Source of the DNA: an uncultured Ignavibacteria bacterium
Lineage (GTDB): Bacteria; Bacteroidota; Ignavibacteria; Tepidaquicellales; OLB5
Direction: 5' to 3'
Assembly (NCBI GenBank): GCA_937873695.1
Contig: CALMYL010000013.1
Span: 62,001 to 126,000 of the forward strand
Length of the DNA: 64,000 nt
Part shown: piece by piece, positions 1 to 8,524 of the stretch
How the letters are laid out: the number at the start of each line of letters is the position of its first letter
Position numbering within the stretch: the first letter of the stretch is position 1
Made by a program: the position numbers and the translations under genes
The notes under the pieces: model-generated
Told to the model about the DNA's origin: nothing
Databases searched by the model: none
The model's input: only the letters and a program-made list of their open reading frames with translations

Positions 1-74
1 TTGATGAGGATTCAGACTGGTACAACGAAGATTCACCCGATGATTCAGGTGAAGAAACTCCTGAAAAGCAATAA
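1..74 (+). CDS. C-terminal end of an acidic protein, probably DUF2007-like (partial)
   Basis: An open frame enters from the left edge and stops with TAA at 72-74. The visible 23 residues are very acidic (DEDSDW, SPDDSGEE). They resemble the acidic tail of the next gene (SPDDGESEDEYEED), which has a DUF2007-type domain, so this is probably the end of a tandem paralogue. That assignment is inference from composition and adjacency only; the domain itself lies outside the window. Confidence 0.5.
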   Translation, partial: DEDSDWYNEDSPDDSGEETPEKQ

Positions 75-119
75 ACCTGTTGATGAAAATTTTCAGTAGT
101 AAATCTTTTATTGCACAGT

Positions 120-404
120 ATGAATTATAATGAAGATTCTGAAACACTTGTTACGGTTTATACATCAGGTAACAATGCAATTTGCGCTTTGGTGAAATCG
201 ATGCTTGATGAAGCCGGAATTACGTACCTGGCTAAGGGTGATAACCTGCAGAGTGCTTATCCGATAAATGCATTTCCTGTGGAATTTCAGGTGTTGACAG
301 GTGATGTGGAGTTTGCCAGGGAATTGCTTAAGGATGTTGAAGAAAGCATTGAGATCGATTCACCTGATGATGGTGAATCAGAAGATGAATATGAAGAAGA
401 CTAA
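120..404 (+). CDS. DUF2007-type putative signal-transducing protein with acidic tail
   Basis: A 94-residue soluble protein. Residues about 10-75 have the small alpha/beta pattern of DUF2007 proteins: VTVYTSGNNA, then a helix (ALVKSMLDEAGI), then FQVLTGDVEFARELL. The last 20 residues are almost all D, E, S and G. I chose ATG 120; a TTG at 111 in the same frame is possible. DUF2007 has no firmly established biochemical role, and 'signal transducing' is only a database label. It lies 45 nt after the end of a similar acidic gene, and a third DUF2007-like gene without the acidic tail lies at 31113-31325. Confidence 0.65.
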   Translation: MNYNEDSETLVTVYTSGNNAICALVKSMLDEAGITYLAKGDNLQSAYPINAFPVEFQVLTGDVEFARELLKDVEESIEIDSPDDGESEDEYEED

Positions 405-428
405 ACATACAGGAAAAACAAACAGATA

Positions 429-1949
429 ATGCTGAATATAATTAAAATTGTTTTTGTTGCGGCCCTGGTTTCATACAGCGGCCTTTCGCAAACCACCGAG
501 GTTGTATTTATACAAATGAACGATGTTTACGAGATCGCGCCTCTTGAAGGCGGAAAGTACGGTGGACTTGCGCGCGTAAAAACCGTTATTGATAAGATTA
601 AACAAACCAATCCTCATACATACGTAATTCTCTCGGGTGATTTTATTTCACCCAGCGCGCTTAGTACAAGCACATACGAAGATAAACGCATCAACGGCAG
701 GCAGATGGTGGATGTTCTCAATGCCATCGGGCTGGATTTTGTTACTTTCGGTAACCATGAGTTTGACTATAAGTATGAAGTACTGCAGGATAGGCTGAAT
801 GAGTCGAAGTTTACTTGGATATCCTCCAATACTTTTCAAAATAACAATGGTGAGATCACTCCATTCAAACAAAATGTTAACCCGGCTCCTGAATATAAAA
901 TTATAAAAACCCCGGGGTATTTAAAGGGTCAGCCTATAAGACTTGGAGTTATCGGTATTTGCATTAACGCCAACAGGCAGTCATATGTATCATACAATGA
1001 TTATTACACTTCAGCAAAACAGGTTTATTCTACAATTAAAGACAGCATTGATTACCTAATTGGCATCACACATCTGAATATTGATGAGGATAAAAAGCTG
1101 GCAGCGGAGCTGCCTGAGCTGAAGCTCATAATGGGTGGTCATGAACACGTTAACATGCTCCATAAAGTCGGTGAAACCATAATCACCAAAGCCGATGCCA
1201 ATGCTATTACAGTGTATGTGCACAGGCTTATTTTTGATGAACAGAATAACCTGCTGGCAATTAAAAATGAACTTGTAAGCATTGATGAAAAGATACCCGA
1301 AGAGCCCAAAGTTAAAGAGCTTGTTGATGAATGGGTAACACGCGCTTTTAAAGGATTCTACGATAAGGGCTTTGACCCGCTTAAGATGGTGATTGACCTG
1401 AAGAAAGATACACTTGACGGAAAGGACGAAACTACGCGTTACTCTCAATGCGCCCTGGGTTACCTGATAGGTAACGCCATGTTTGATGCCGCTAAAGGAG
1501 TTGACCTGGCATTCTTTAACAGCGGGGCTATCAGGCTTGATGATAAGTTAACCGGTGAAGTAACGCAGTATGATATTATCCGCGTGCTTCCGTTTGGCGG
1601 AAAGATACTTAGGGTTGAGCTTAAAGGGTCATTGTTAAAGCAAATAGTTGAAACCGGATTCTCTCAGCCCGGCAGCGGCGGTTACATACAATATTACGGA
1701 CTTGAACAAACCGCAGACGGATACAAAGTTAAAAACGCGCTGATAGATGAAGATAAAACCTATTTCGCCGCAGTTGCTGATTACCTGCTGAGCGGCATGG
1801 AAAGTAATTTCGGCTATTTGACGAAAGATAACCCGGGAATTATCAAAGTAACTGAACCGGACCCCAATGATAAAAGTGATCTTTGTAATGATGTACGTTT
1901 TGCGGTAATAAATTTTCTTGAAAAATGGTATAAACCGGTTAAGAATTAA
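429..1949 (+). CDS. Secreted bifunctional metallophosphatase / 5'-nucleotidase
   Basis: A 506-residue UshA/5'-nucleotidase-family protein, expected to hydrolyse nucleotides or related phosphoesters in the periplasm or at the cell surface. Residues 1-20 form a signal peptide. The N-terminal calcineurin-type metallophosphatase domain shows a variant first motif (NDVYEI, 31-36, with Tyr where the family usually has His), GDF (70-72), the GNHEFD motif (108-113) and GGHEH (236-240). The C-terminal 5'-nucleotidase domain has FFNSGAIR (about 362-369), where many relatives have NGGGIR, and LPFGG. Length fits the family. It starts 24 nt after the DUF2007 gene and may be co-transcribed with it. The exact substrate cannot be read from the sequence. 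Confidence 0.88.
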   Translation: MLNIIKIVFVAALVSYSGLSQTTEVVFIQMNDVYEIAPLEGGKYGGLARVKTVIDKIKQTNPHTYVILSGDFISPSALSTSTYEDKRINGRQMVDVLNAIGLDFVTFGNHEFDYKYEVLQDRLNESKFTWISSNTFQNNNGEITPFKQNVNPAPEYKIIKTPGYLKGQPIRLGVIGICINANRQSYVSYNDYYTSAKQVYSTIKDSIDYLIGITHLNIDEDKKLAAELPELKLIMGGHEHVNMLHKVGETIITKADANAITVYVHRLIFDEQNNLLAIKNELVSIDEKIPEEPKVKELVDEWVTRAFKGFYDKGFDPLKMVIDLKKDTLDGKDETTRYSQCALGYLIGNAMFDAAKGVDLAFFNSGAIRLDDKLTGEVTQYDIIRVLPFGGKILRVELKGSLLKQIVETGFSQPGSGGYIQYYGLEQTADGYKVKNALIDEDKTYFAAVADYLLSGMESNFGYLTKDNPGIIKVTEPDPNDKSDLCNDVRFAVINFLEKWYKPVKN

Positions 1950-1962
1950 CGACTATTATTGA

Positions 1963-2052
1963 GTGGAAAACATAAATTTGACGACGGTTATTGCGGGCGG
2001 TTTTCTGGTTTTATCATTTATAATCCTTTATTTCTTTAAGCACAAGAAGTAA
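1963..2052 (+). CDS. Possible 29-residue single-pass membrane peptide
   Basis: A short open frame with a GTG start encodes MENINLTTVIAGG followed by about 13 hydrophobic residues (FLVLSFIILYFF) and a basic KHKK end. This is the architecture of small inner-membrane proteins with one helix and a positive cytoplasmic tail. It fills the 139-nt gap between the nucleotidase and the nitroreductase genes. There is no convincing Shine-Dalgarno, so it may be spurious. No family is recognised. Confidence 0.35.
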   Translation: MENINLTTVIAGGFLVLSFIILYFFKHKK

Positions 2053-2088
2053 TTATAAAAGTTTAGAAAACAATTTCAGGAGAAATGA

Positions 2089-2745
2089 ATGAAGTTTATT
2101 CAATATAACCCTCCGGCATATAGTACTGAACAAATGCTGGAAAGAACGTCTGAGTTCAGAAAATTGATGGAATCAAGACGAAGCATACGCGAATTTTCTG
2201 ACCGGGATGTCCCCAAAGAAGTGATAGAGAACATCATCATTACTGCTTCTTCCGCTCCATCAGGGGCGCATAAGCAGCCATGGTCTTTTTGCGTTGTAAG
2301 AGACAAGGAGATTAAAATACAGATCCGAGAAGCAGCTGAAAAAGAAGAGTACGAGAACTATAACGGAAGAATGGATGAGCAGTGGCTTAGGGACCTGGAA
2401 AAATTCGGTACTGACTGGAAGAAACCTTTTATTGAATCAGCCCCGTATTTAATAGTAATATTTAAAAAATTGTATGATGTATCTGAAACAGGAGAAAAAC
2501 TGCAGAATTATTATGTAAATGAATCCGTGGGAATTGCATGCGGTTTGCTTATAGCTGCGATTCATAATGCGGGGCTCTGTGCTCTTACACATACACCAAG
2601 CCCGATGGGTTTCTTATCGAAAATACTTAACAGACCTGAAAATGAACGCCCGTTTTTATTGATACCTGTTGGGTATCCTGCTGAAAATTGTGAAGTACCT
2701 CTCCTTAGAAGGAAAAGTTATGAAGAGATAGCGCAGATCATATAG
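2089..2745 (+). CDS. Nitroreductase-fold flavoprotein, iodotyrosine deiodinase (IYD)-like
   Basis: A 218-residue FMN protein of the nitroreductase superfamily. It shows the family start RRSIREF (30-36), the FMN-contacting SGAHKQPW (58-65) and a GLLIAAIHNAGL helix. The segment after residue 85 aligns closely with the active-site lid of vertebrate iodotyrosine deiodinase. E87, Y91 and K112 fall at the spacing of the three residues that bind the zwitterion of halotyrosine (E157, Y161 and K182 in human IYD, numbering from memory). The family reaction is reductive dehalogenation of mono- or di-halotyrosine. A purine-rich AGGAGAAA precedes the start. An ordinary nitroreductase is less likely because the full lid is present. 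Confidence 0.85.
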   Translation: MKFIQYNPPAYSTEQMLERTSEFRKLMESRRSIREFSDRDVPKEVIENIIITASSAPSGAHKQPWSFCVVRDKEIKIQIREAAEKEEYENYNGRMDEQWLRDLEKFGTDWKKPFIESAPYLIVIFKKLYDVSETGEKLQNYYVNESVGIACGLLIAAIHNAGLCALTHTPSPMGFLSKILNRPENERPFLLIPVGYPAENCEVPLLRRKSYEEIAQII

Positions 2746-2754
2746 TTTATTGCA

Positions 2755-3498
2755 TTAGTTAATGCCTAGCCTGCCTGTTATTTTTAATGATTGCGCTTCC
2801 AATACGCTGTTTTTCCTTAAAGAAATATACGACCCGAATTTTTGCCTGCAGTTTATAATAATCCCTCCTATCAGAAAGATGTGATTACCCGTGAAATCAG
2901 TTTTATGTATCAGCTCCATTAGCCTTTTTTCATTGGCTTCATAGAATATTTCTGCAGCTTCCATTTCAGGCATACCTGCCGAGAGTATCCTGGGTTTATT
3001 ATCTTTCATCAGTTTTTGGAGGTAAATCTGCTGATAGTCCAATTCATCACTTTTTGCGGGTTCATTAATTCTGCTCAAAGCAAGCGCAGCCGCTCCGCAG
3101 CATGAACTTTCTTTGTTTTGCCCGGGACGCGTCAACTTTCCGGCTTTGCCGTGATTTGTTACACCAATATGCGGCCCGTAAAATATCATTACCGCGCCGT
3201 CATCCGGCACATGCGAGGCAAATGCAGACATACCGGTTAAACCGGTGAACGGGAATCCGTTCAATCCCCCAAGTTCAAAAGGTCCCAGCATCTGCCTTGC
3301 CTCTGCGGGGTATTCAAGACTGTTAATATCATCAGAGCAAATGGAATTTGCAAGCAGTATCTGGTTCGGGGTGTAGTCGTATTCGTTAAAAATTGATTGT
3401 ACCACTCTGTGCATCAGGCTTTCAAGCGGTACAGCATCAGGGTAAAATTGTTTTACAACTGGAGTTATATCATCTATCTGAGCGGTTTCTTCAGGCAT
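2755..3498 (-). CDS. LCIB/C-type (theta class) carbonic-anhydrase-like protein
   Basis: A 247-residue soluble protein matching the limiting-CO2-inducible LCIB/LCIC family, first known from algae and found in scattered bacteria. Diagnostic stretches are SICSDDIN (C54, D56/57), PFELGGLNGFPFTG, FASHVPDDG (H96), FYGPHIGV (H110), KAGKLTRPGQ and SSCCGAAALAL (C133/C134). The Cys, His, Cys and Asp residues are candidates for the zinc site of this beta-CA-like fold. I chose ATG 3498; an upstream in-frame start at 3540 would add 14 unlike residues. Some LCIB homologues are active carbonic anhydrases and others are inactive, so activity is open. It is convergent with the IYD-like gene. Confidence 0.82.
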   Translation of the reverse strand: MPEETAQIDDITPVVKQFYPDAVPLESLMHRVVQSIFNEYDYTPNQILLANSICSDDINSLEYPAEARQMLGPFELGGLNGFPFTGLTGMSAFASHVPDDGAVMIFYGPHIGVTNHGKAGKLTRPGQNKESSCCGAAALALSRINEPAKSDELDYQQIYLQKLMKDNKPRILSAGMPEMEAAEIFYEANEKRLMELIHKTDFTGNHIFLIGGIIINCRQKFGSYISLRKNSVLEAQSLKITGRLGIN

Positions 3499-3736
3499 TG
3501 TTAGTATTGTGCATTTACAAACATAACAAGCAGAAATCAAATGAAAAATACAAAAAAATCCAGGTACTTCATTTTCAATTTTGGTTAGGTTTATAGCATT
3601 AAGGAAACTTACCGGTAATGAATCAACTCAGGGCAAAAATCTGCAGCTTTTTTTGGTGAAATTATGATGTATCAGATTCAGGTACTTTAAAATCGTTCTG
3701 TTAAGTTCCGCTGATCAATCCGGGTTTTCTCATTTT

Positions 3737-4354
3737 CTATTTTTTCTGATATCTCCAATTCCTTGATTTTCCTTCAGTAAGCCATTCAATTGCGGTTGCC
3801 ATACGTTTGTTCCTGGTTTCCTCTGTTTTAGCTTCAATTATCCACTCAAGGTACTCCCGTTTGTGTGAAGGGGGGAACTTCTCAAATACCTGGTTCGCTT
3901 TTTTATTTCTGTTCAGCTCCTTCTGAAAGTACGCAGGCATTTCATATTCTTTTCTTTCATGTTTGGGTTTCTCTTTCTTATTTATCTTTATACCATCGTC
4001 ATTTAGTTTCTTTGCTTCTTTTATCCACCTTGCAAGAACTGCATCTTTAGGCAGGTCTTCAATGGATTCTATTCTGCCAAGGTTACCCATTGAGCCTTTA
4101 GTGTTTTTTCCCATCAGTACATTGCTATCCGTCATTATCGCACCCTTCCAGAAAAAAAGTGCGAAATGTTTTTTGAATGCTGCAAAACCCATGAAAGGTC
4201 CTTTGTATTCAAAAGCCGGCATACCCCATTTTAATGTTTCAGTTACACCAGGACAGTTTTTGTGGATGAGTTTCCTGACATGCTCCATAATAGGTTTTGC
4301 AAAATCCTGTGACTTTGCAATGTATGCGTCAATTCTTTTATCTTTTGCTCCCAT
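3737..4354 (-). CDS. YdeI/OmpD-associated family protein with DUF1801 domain
   Basis: A 205-residue cytoplasmic protein with two recognisable parts. Residues about 1-115 form a DUF1801 fold (YIAKSQDFAKPIMEHVRKLI, LKWGMPAFEYKG, FALFFWKGA). The C-terminal YdeI-type helical part ends with ATAIEWLTEGKSRNWRYQKK, with the lone EYEMPAYFQKELN segment in between. YdeI proteins have been linked to stress and antimicrobial-peptide resistance in enterics, but the molecular role is unknown. A long frame on the opposite strand (3963-4397) is an antisense shadow. Confidence 0.75.
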   Translation of the reverse strand: MGAKDKRIDAYIAKSQDFAKPIMEHVRKLIHKNCPGVTETLKWGMPAFEYKGPFMGFAAFKKHFALFFWKGAIMTDSNVLMGKNTKGSMGNLGRIESIEDLPKDAVLARWIKEAKKLNDDGIKINKKEKPKHERKEYEMPAYFQKELNRNKKANQVFEKFPPSHKREYLEWIIEAKTEETRNKRMATAIEWLTEGKSRNWRYQKK

Positions 4355-4389
4355 ACGATCTATTTTCTTTTCCGGTTACAGTGATAAGT

Positions 4390-5154
4390 TCATTTAACTT
4401 CTTCAAAATATTTACCCGTAAATTTATATTCCTTAAATTTATCGGTTACTGATCCGTTTTCTTCGTTTACAACAGGTACACGTATAATTTTTGCAGCAGG
4501 GTCATACTTTATCAGTTCAAGCGGTCTTTCAGTTCTATCAACCACCGAAAAAAAATCATAACCTATCCCAATTTCGCTTTCCATTCCTTTGGAGGTTTTT
4601 ACCAGTTTAACATTTTCATTGAGTGAATCAAATTCTATTTTAAAGAAGCCAAGCCCGGTGTACTTATCCCTGTTGGAGAAATCAGAATATTGAACGCCGA
4701 TATAATAAGTACCTTCATCAGTTGGCAGAGTATAAATTTTTGAAAACCAGGAATTCGGATCACCTTCAATATCACTCACCGATTGTTTTACGTACACTTT
4801 GTTTCCGTATCTGAATTGATAGATGTTTTCATAAAATCTCATTGTACCGCCTGTCTGGGTATCCCATGAGTATATTCTGAACAAATTGTCATCCGAAGAA
4901 GCAATAGTAAGACCGGCTTGTACAACAACATCCATTGGGTCAGTTATTGTAAAGGGATGTTCGATAAGATACTTCAGAAGTAACTTTTTGAACAGTGAGT
5001 TCTCATATTCAACTGAGTCAGCATTAGGGGAATCATATTTAAAATGCTCCATGCGTTTAAGGTGAGCAGCAAGCAAACTCTCTATATCTTTTGAATCCTG
5101 AGCAGGTAGCGAAGCAGATAGTAATAAAAGAATCAAAATGACTGTATATTTCAT
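4390..5154 (-). CDS. Secreted protein of unknown function
   Basis: A 254-residue protein with a clear signal peptide (MKYTVILILLLLSASLPAQ, cleavage likely near residue 19). The mature part begins with a charged helix, then becomes beta-rich with repeated aromatic turns (RFYENIYQFRYG, YYIGVQYSDF). No catalytic motif or family was recognised. The stop lies about 35 nt before the YdeI-type gene on the same strand, so the two may be co-transcribed. Similar proteins appear as hypothetical secreted proteins in Bacteroidota, but I cannot name a family. Confidence 0.6.
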   Translation of the reverse strand: MKYTVILILLLLSASLPAQDSKDIESLLAAHLKRMEHFKYDSPNADSVEYENSLFKKLLLKYLIEHPFTITDPMDVVVQAGLTIASSDDNLFRIYSWDTQTGGTMRFYENIYQFRYGNKVYVKQSVSDIEGDPNSWFSKIYTLPTDEGTYYIGVQYSDFSNRDKYTGLGFFKIEFDSLNENVKLVKTSKGMESEIGIGYDFFSVVDRTERPLELIKYDPAAKIIRVPVVNEENGSVTDKFKEYKFTGKYFEEVK

Positions 5155-5265
5155 TGATTTATAGTAATTTGTGCGTCAGTAAGCAATTTACTAAAGCAAG
5201 TACGTAATTTCAATGATTATTAATAATAATTACAATCGGGATTTTTCAGCAAATTCGCGAAAAAG

Positions 5266-5715
5266 TTATGCTCCGAATTGAGTCAGATGGTGATTTATGT
5301 GTTTCCATGTTATGATGTTCCATTCTTCAGGGGTAAGCTTGCCAAAGAAGGGATGCGGGTTTGAGCTTATTGCAGCGGGACCCTTTTCAGCAAGTGATGA
5401 AACTAATCTTATCAGTTTTTCCTTTTCGGCTTCAAGATCATAATTGCTTTTGGGTTTGAACTCATTGCTGGTTGGTACACCTTTTTTAAATGGTTTATCG
5501 CTTAATACTTCTTTTAGCGCCATTTTACCAAACAACTTTCCAATAAATCCGTGCTTCAGTTTAAGCTCACCCAATGATACCCTTATCGGCTCCTGCAAAT
5601 GGAATAGCATTCCTGCTGCATCCATTTTTCCCCATTGCGCTTTTGAATCACCGCTAATCTTCCTGATGCGTTCAATAATTTTCGTGTTTTCTTCTTTGTT
5701 GTACATGTAATTCAT
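5266..5715 (-). CDS. DUF1569 protein (DinB-like four-helix fold)
   Basis: A 149-residue soluble protein resembling DUF1569. It has an N-terminal helix pair, the H54-region MLFHLQEPIRVSLGE, the middle KPFKKGVPTSNEFKPKS, and the ending PHPFFGKLTPEEWNIITWKHINHHLTQFG. The three His clusters match the metal-binding positions of DinB/YfiT-like bundles. The start lies 3 nt downstream of the stop of the DinB gene 5719-6216, so the two are almost certainly one transcript. Substrate is unknown; many DinB-fold enzymes are thiol-dependent S-transferases. Confidence 0.75.
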   Translation of the reverse strand: MNYMYNKEENTKIIERIRKISGDSKAQWGKMDAAGMLFHLQEPIRVSLGELKLKHGFIGKLFGKMALKEVLSDKPFKKGVPTSNEFKPKSNYDLEAEKEKLIRLVSSLAEKGPAAISSNPHPFFGKLTPEEWNIITWKHINHHLTQFGA

Positions 5716-5718
5716 AAA

Positions 5719-6216
5719 TTAAGCGCCTACTCCTTTAGAAGGATCCCAGTTACCGAACTGTTTGCGCAAATGTACAATCTGCCCAATATGATATGCATTG
5801 TGAATTGTCATCTGTGTAAGCATTTCATACCACGAGGCACCGTATCCCGGAAAGGCTTCAGAGGAAAGATACCCGTCATCCGAATTATTTACTTTTTCAA
5901 TTATTGCAAGGGATATTTCGTTCAGTTTTTTTACAGATGAAAGCCAATTTTCTTCATCGGTACCTGAATCGGTGAAAGTGCTGCTGTTATCAATTTCCTC
6001 CTCCGGCGGCTTGCCGCCGTTAAGTCTGGTAAGCCATCTTCCGTTCCAGAAGATAAGGTGATTTACAATTCCCCACACACTATGATTACCGCTTGAATCT
6101 TTCTTTGAAGCATCTGATGCAGATAATCCTGCTGCAGCATCTGTAAAGGGCACGAACCAGTTTTTCTGATCATGTGCTGCTTTAAGCTGCTCTAATATAA
6201 TCTCTTTTGGTGACAA
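5719..6216 (-). CDS. DinB-family metal-binding protein
   Basis: A 165-residue DinB-superfamily protein. The metal site is suggested by the H in VWGIVNHLIFWNGRW and by HNAYHIGQIVHLRKQ near the C-terminus, the usual three-His arrangement. The start is TTG at 6216 (LSPKEIILEQ); there is no in-frame ATG nearby. It forms a pair with the DUF1569 gene downstream, and a third DinB-like gene lies at 40750-41307. Members bind divalent metal and some use bacillithiol or mycothiol as co-substrate; the reaction here is not known. Confidence 0.75.
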   Translation of the reverse strand: MSPKEIILEQLKAAHDQKNWFVPFTDAAAGLSASDASKKDSSGNHSVWGIVNHLIFWNGRWLTRLNGGKPPEEEIDNSSTFTDSGTDEENWLSSVKKLNEISLAIIEKVNNSDDGYLSSEAFPGYGASWYEMLTQMTIHNAYHIGQIVHLRKQFGNWDPSKGVGA

Positions 6217-6275
6217 ATTGCATGTTATTTATGTTAGCGGAACAAAATTATCTACAAAAATAACACAATTTTTAT

Positions 6276-7916
6276 TTAGTTATATTCAGGCTTATACATT
6301 ATTCCTTTTATAAATGATTCAATATCTTTTGGTCTTTTTATCTGAGCAAGATCGTTATCAAATATGAATTTTGTGACATCAATTGCGATTTTTTCAGCAA
6401 CATTTCTGATGTTCTGCACGGGCGGAAAAACTATACCGTTTTCTATATCACTTTTACTTACCTGGTCTGAAAGCGAATGAAGCGCGGCTATGAACATTTC
6501 ATCATTTACGCGTTTTGCTTTTGTTGCAAGTACGGCAAGTCCCATAGCCGGGAATATATACACATTATTTCCCTGGCTGGGGAAAAATGTTTTACCGCCG
6601 ATCTTAACCGGCGGGAAGGGACTTCCGCTGGCGAAAATAGCTTTGCCTTTGCTCCATGTATATGCCTCTTCGGCAGTGCATTCTGAGTGTGAAGTAGGAT
6701 TTGAACACGGGAAAATTATCGGGCGCTCGTTCAGCTGACTCATCAGTTCAATAATTTCTTTGGTGAATGCGCCTTTAATTGTGCTCAACCCCAAAATTGC
6801 CGTGGGTTTTACAATCTTAATGGCCTCAAGGAAATTATCGCACTCAATTTCATTATTCGCAAATGGCAGCTTATGAGCCTCAAGATCGCTGCGACTTCGT
6901 GAAACCATTCCTTTTCTGTCAAAAAGCCAGAACCTGCTGAATGCTTCTTCTTTAGTCAATCCTTTTTGGATAAGTACCTTTGTCATTAACTCAGCTATGC
7001 CAACTGATGCGGCTCCTGCGCCGAGGAAAAGGAATCTATGGTCTTCAAGCGGTATACCTGAAATTCTGCAGGCAGTCAGCAGACCTGAGTCGATAACGCT
7101 TGCCGTACCCTGTATATCATCATTAAAGCAGCAAACCCTGTTCCTGTACTGATCCAGTATTTTAATGGCATTTGTGCCTGCAAAATCTTCCCACTGAATG
7201 CATATATCGGGGAAAACTTCATTTATCGATGTCACAAATTCTTCAATGAATTCCTCGTATTCCCTGCCGCGCACACGCTTCATTTTCAGGCCCGGGTAAA
7301 GAGGGTCTTCGAGTAATGCCTCGTTGTTTGTTCCTGCATCAAGTACTATCGGCAGAGTAAGAGCAGGCGGAACGCCTGCGCATGCTGTGTAAAGACAAAG
7401 CTTACCAATTGGAATGCCCATTCCTGACATACCGAGATCACCAAGTCCAAGTATTCTTTCGCCATCGGTCACAACAGTAAACCTTACATCTTTTACGGGC
7501 CAATTCCTGAGGAGCGCCGCAATATTGCCTTTATGCTTTATTGAAATATACATTCCGCGCGGTCTTCTGAATATATGCCCGAACTGTATGCATGCATCGC
7601 CAACTGTCGGGGTATAGATAATCGGCATGTACTTCACGGGATTATCCATAATTGTGCGGAAGAACAATGTTTCGTTGTAATCAAGCAGCTGCAGAAGGAA
7701 AATGTATTTATTTATCGGGATCGTAAGGCGATCAACCTGCTCGTTTACCCTGAGAAGCTGGGTTTTCATTGTTTCAATGTTATCAGGCAGCAGGCCGTTT
7801 AATTTATATTTATCTCTTTCTTCCTGTGTAAAGGCTGTCCCTTTGTTTTTCGAAGGGTCGTGAAGCAGATTGTATCCTGTTGGTTGCATTTTACTAAAAA
7901 TTTGTGTGATGCACAT
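6276..7916 (-). CDS. maeA: Malic enzyme (oxaloacetate-decarboxylating malate dehydrogenase)
   Basis: A 546-residue large-type malic enzyme, which converts malate to pyruvate and CO2 with reduction of NAD(P). Visible motifs are YTPTVGDACIQF (catalytic Tyr), RPRGMYIS, VTDGERILGLGDLG, the metal/substrate segment FNDDIQGTASV, the dinucleotide-binding FLGAGAASVGIAELM and the NPTSHSEC loop. Length agrees with the E. coli MaeA/eukaryotic class rather than the short B. subtilis forms. An in-frame ATG at 7889 (MQPTGYNLLHDP) is an equally good or better start than 7916. Cofactor preference cannot be decided from sequence, so the symbol is provisional. Confidence 0.93.
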   Translation of the reverse strand: MCITQIFSKMQPTGYNLLHDPSKNKGTAFTQEERDKYKLNGLLPDNIETMKTQLLRVNEQVDRLTIPINKYIFLLQLLDYNETLFFRTIMDNPVKYMPIIYTPTVGDACIQFGHIFRRPRGMYISIKHKGNIAALLRNWPVKDVRFTVVTDGERILGLGDLGMSGMGIPIGKLCLYTACAGVPPALTLPIVLDAGTNNEALLEDPLYPGLKMKRVRGREYEEFIEEFVTSINEVFPDICIQWEDFAGTNAIKILDQYRNRVCCFNDDIQGTASVIDSGLLTACRISGIPLEDHRFLFLGAGAASVGIAELMTKVLIQKGLTKEEAFSRFWLFDRKGMVSRSRSDLEAHKLPFANNEIECDNFLEAIKIVKPTAILGLSTIKGAFTKEIIELMSQLNERPIIFPCSNPTSHSECTAEEAYTWSKGKAIFASGSPFPPVKIGGKTFFPSQGNNVYIFPAMGLAVLATKAKRVNDEMFIAALHSLSDQVSKSDIENGIVFPPVQNIRNVAEKIAIDVTKFIFDNDLAQIKRPKDIESFIKGIMYKPEYN

Positions 7917-8045
7917 TTTTAAAATTGATCATAAAAGGGTGATCATCATTGTTTGTTAATGCAAAATAATACATAGAGCATTATTTTTAAATGATTTATA
8001 TCATATCATCATGATTAAGCGCTTATTTTGCTGAATTAAGGGCTT

Positions 8046-8444
8046 TTATGAGTGTGAATTTCTGTTAATCATGGGTTTTAACCTGCATACTTTTGAAACC
8101 AAAAACCTGTTGCGGTTAAAGAGCTTATAAAACAGCCATGTAATTTGGCTGAAAGGAGGGATTGAAAGTAAATATCCAAACGGGGCTGACCACCAAACGG
8201 TTTTCATTCCGAATATATAAGCATCAGCACCAATGAGTTTTCTGCCATCAGGAAAAAGCAGGATGATATCACGATTTTCCAACTCGCCGGGCAATTTCAG
8301 TTCTTCACGTACCCATTTATCCTGCAGCATGGCTATTCCATAGCCGGTGCGCTTTATGGTCTTTTCCCAGAACGGTATCCACCATGAGCAGAACCCGCAC
8401 ATACCGTCATATAAAACCCAGCCTTTTGATTGGAGTAGTGACAA
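8046..8444 (-). CDS. DCC-family (DUF393) thiol-disulfide redox protein
   Basis: A 132-residue protein with the DCC signature YDGMCGFCSWW (Cys16-x2-Cys19) directly after the first beta strand, followed by DIILLFPDGRKLIGADA and a hydrophobic C-terminal half (PFGYLLSIPPFSQITWLFYKLFNRNRF). This is the standard layout of DUF393 proteins, which have a thioredoxin-like fold and are predicted thiol oxidoreductases. The partner is unknown. It stands alone, with about 80-130 nt of intergenic sequence on both sides. Confidence 0.83.
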   Translation of the reverse strand: MSLLQSKGWVLYDGMCGFCSWWIPFWEKTIKRTGYGIAMLQDKWVREELKLPGELENRDIILLFPDGRKLIGADAYIFGMKTVWWSAPFGYLLSIPPFSQITWLFYKLFNRNRFLVSKVCRLKPMINRNSHS

Positions 8445-8524
8445 AGTAACATTTCTATAATTAATAATTCTTTAGCCCTCCCCTTTGGGCTGATAGATAT
8501 ATCCCGTTTTATTCGCCAACACAC

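Noticed and set aside
1056-1448. 130-residue minus-strand frame within the nucleotidase
   Set aside because: Antisense to recognised 5'-nucleotidase motifs, with an implausible composition.
3963-4397. 144-residue plus-strand frame opposite the YdeI-type gene
   Set aside because: Its hydrophobic, Ser/Phe-rich translation is a mirror of the Lys/Glu-rich YdeI protein. No start signal or family match.
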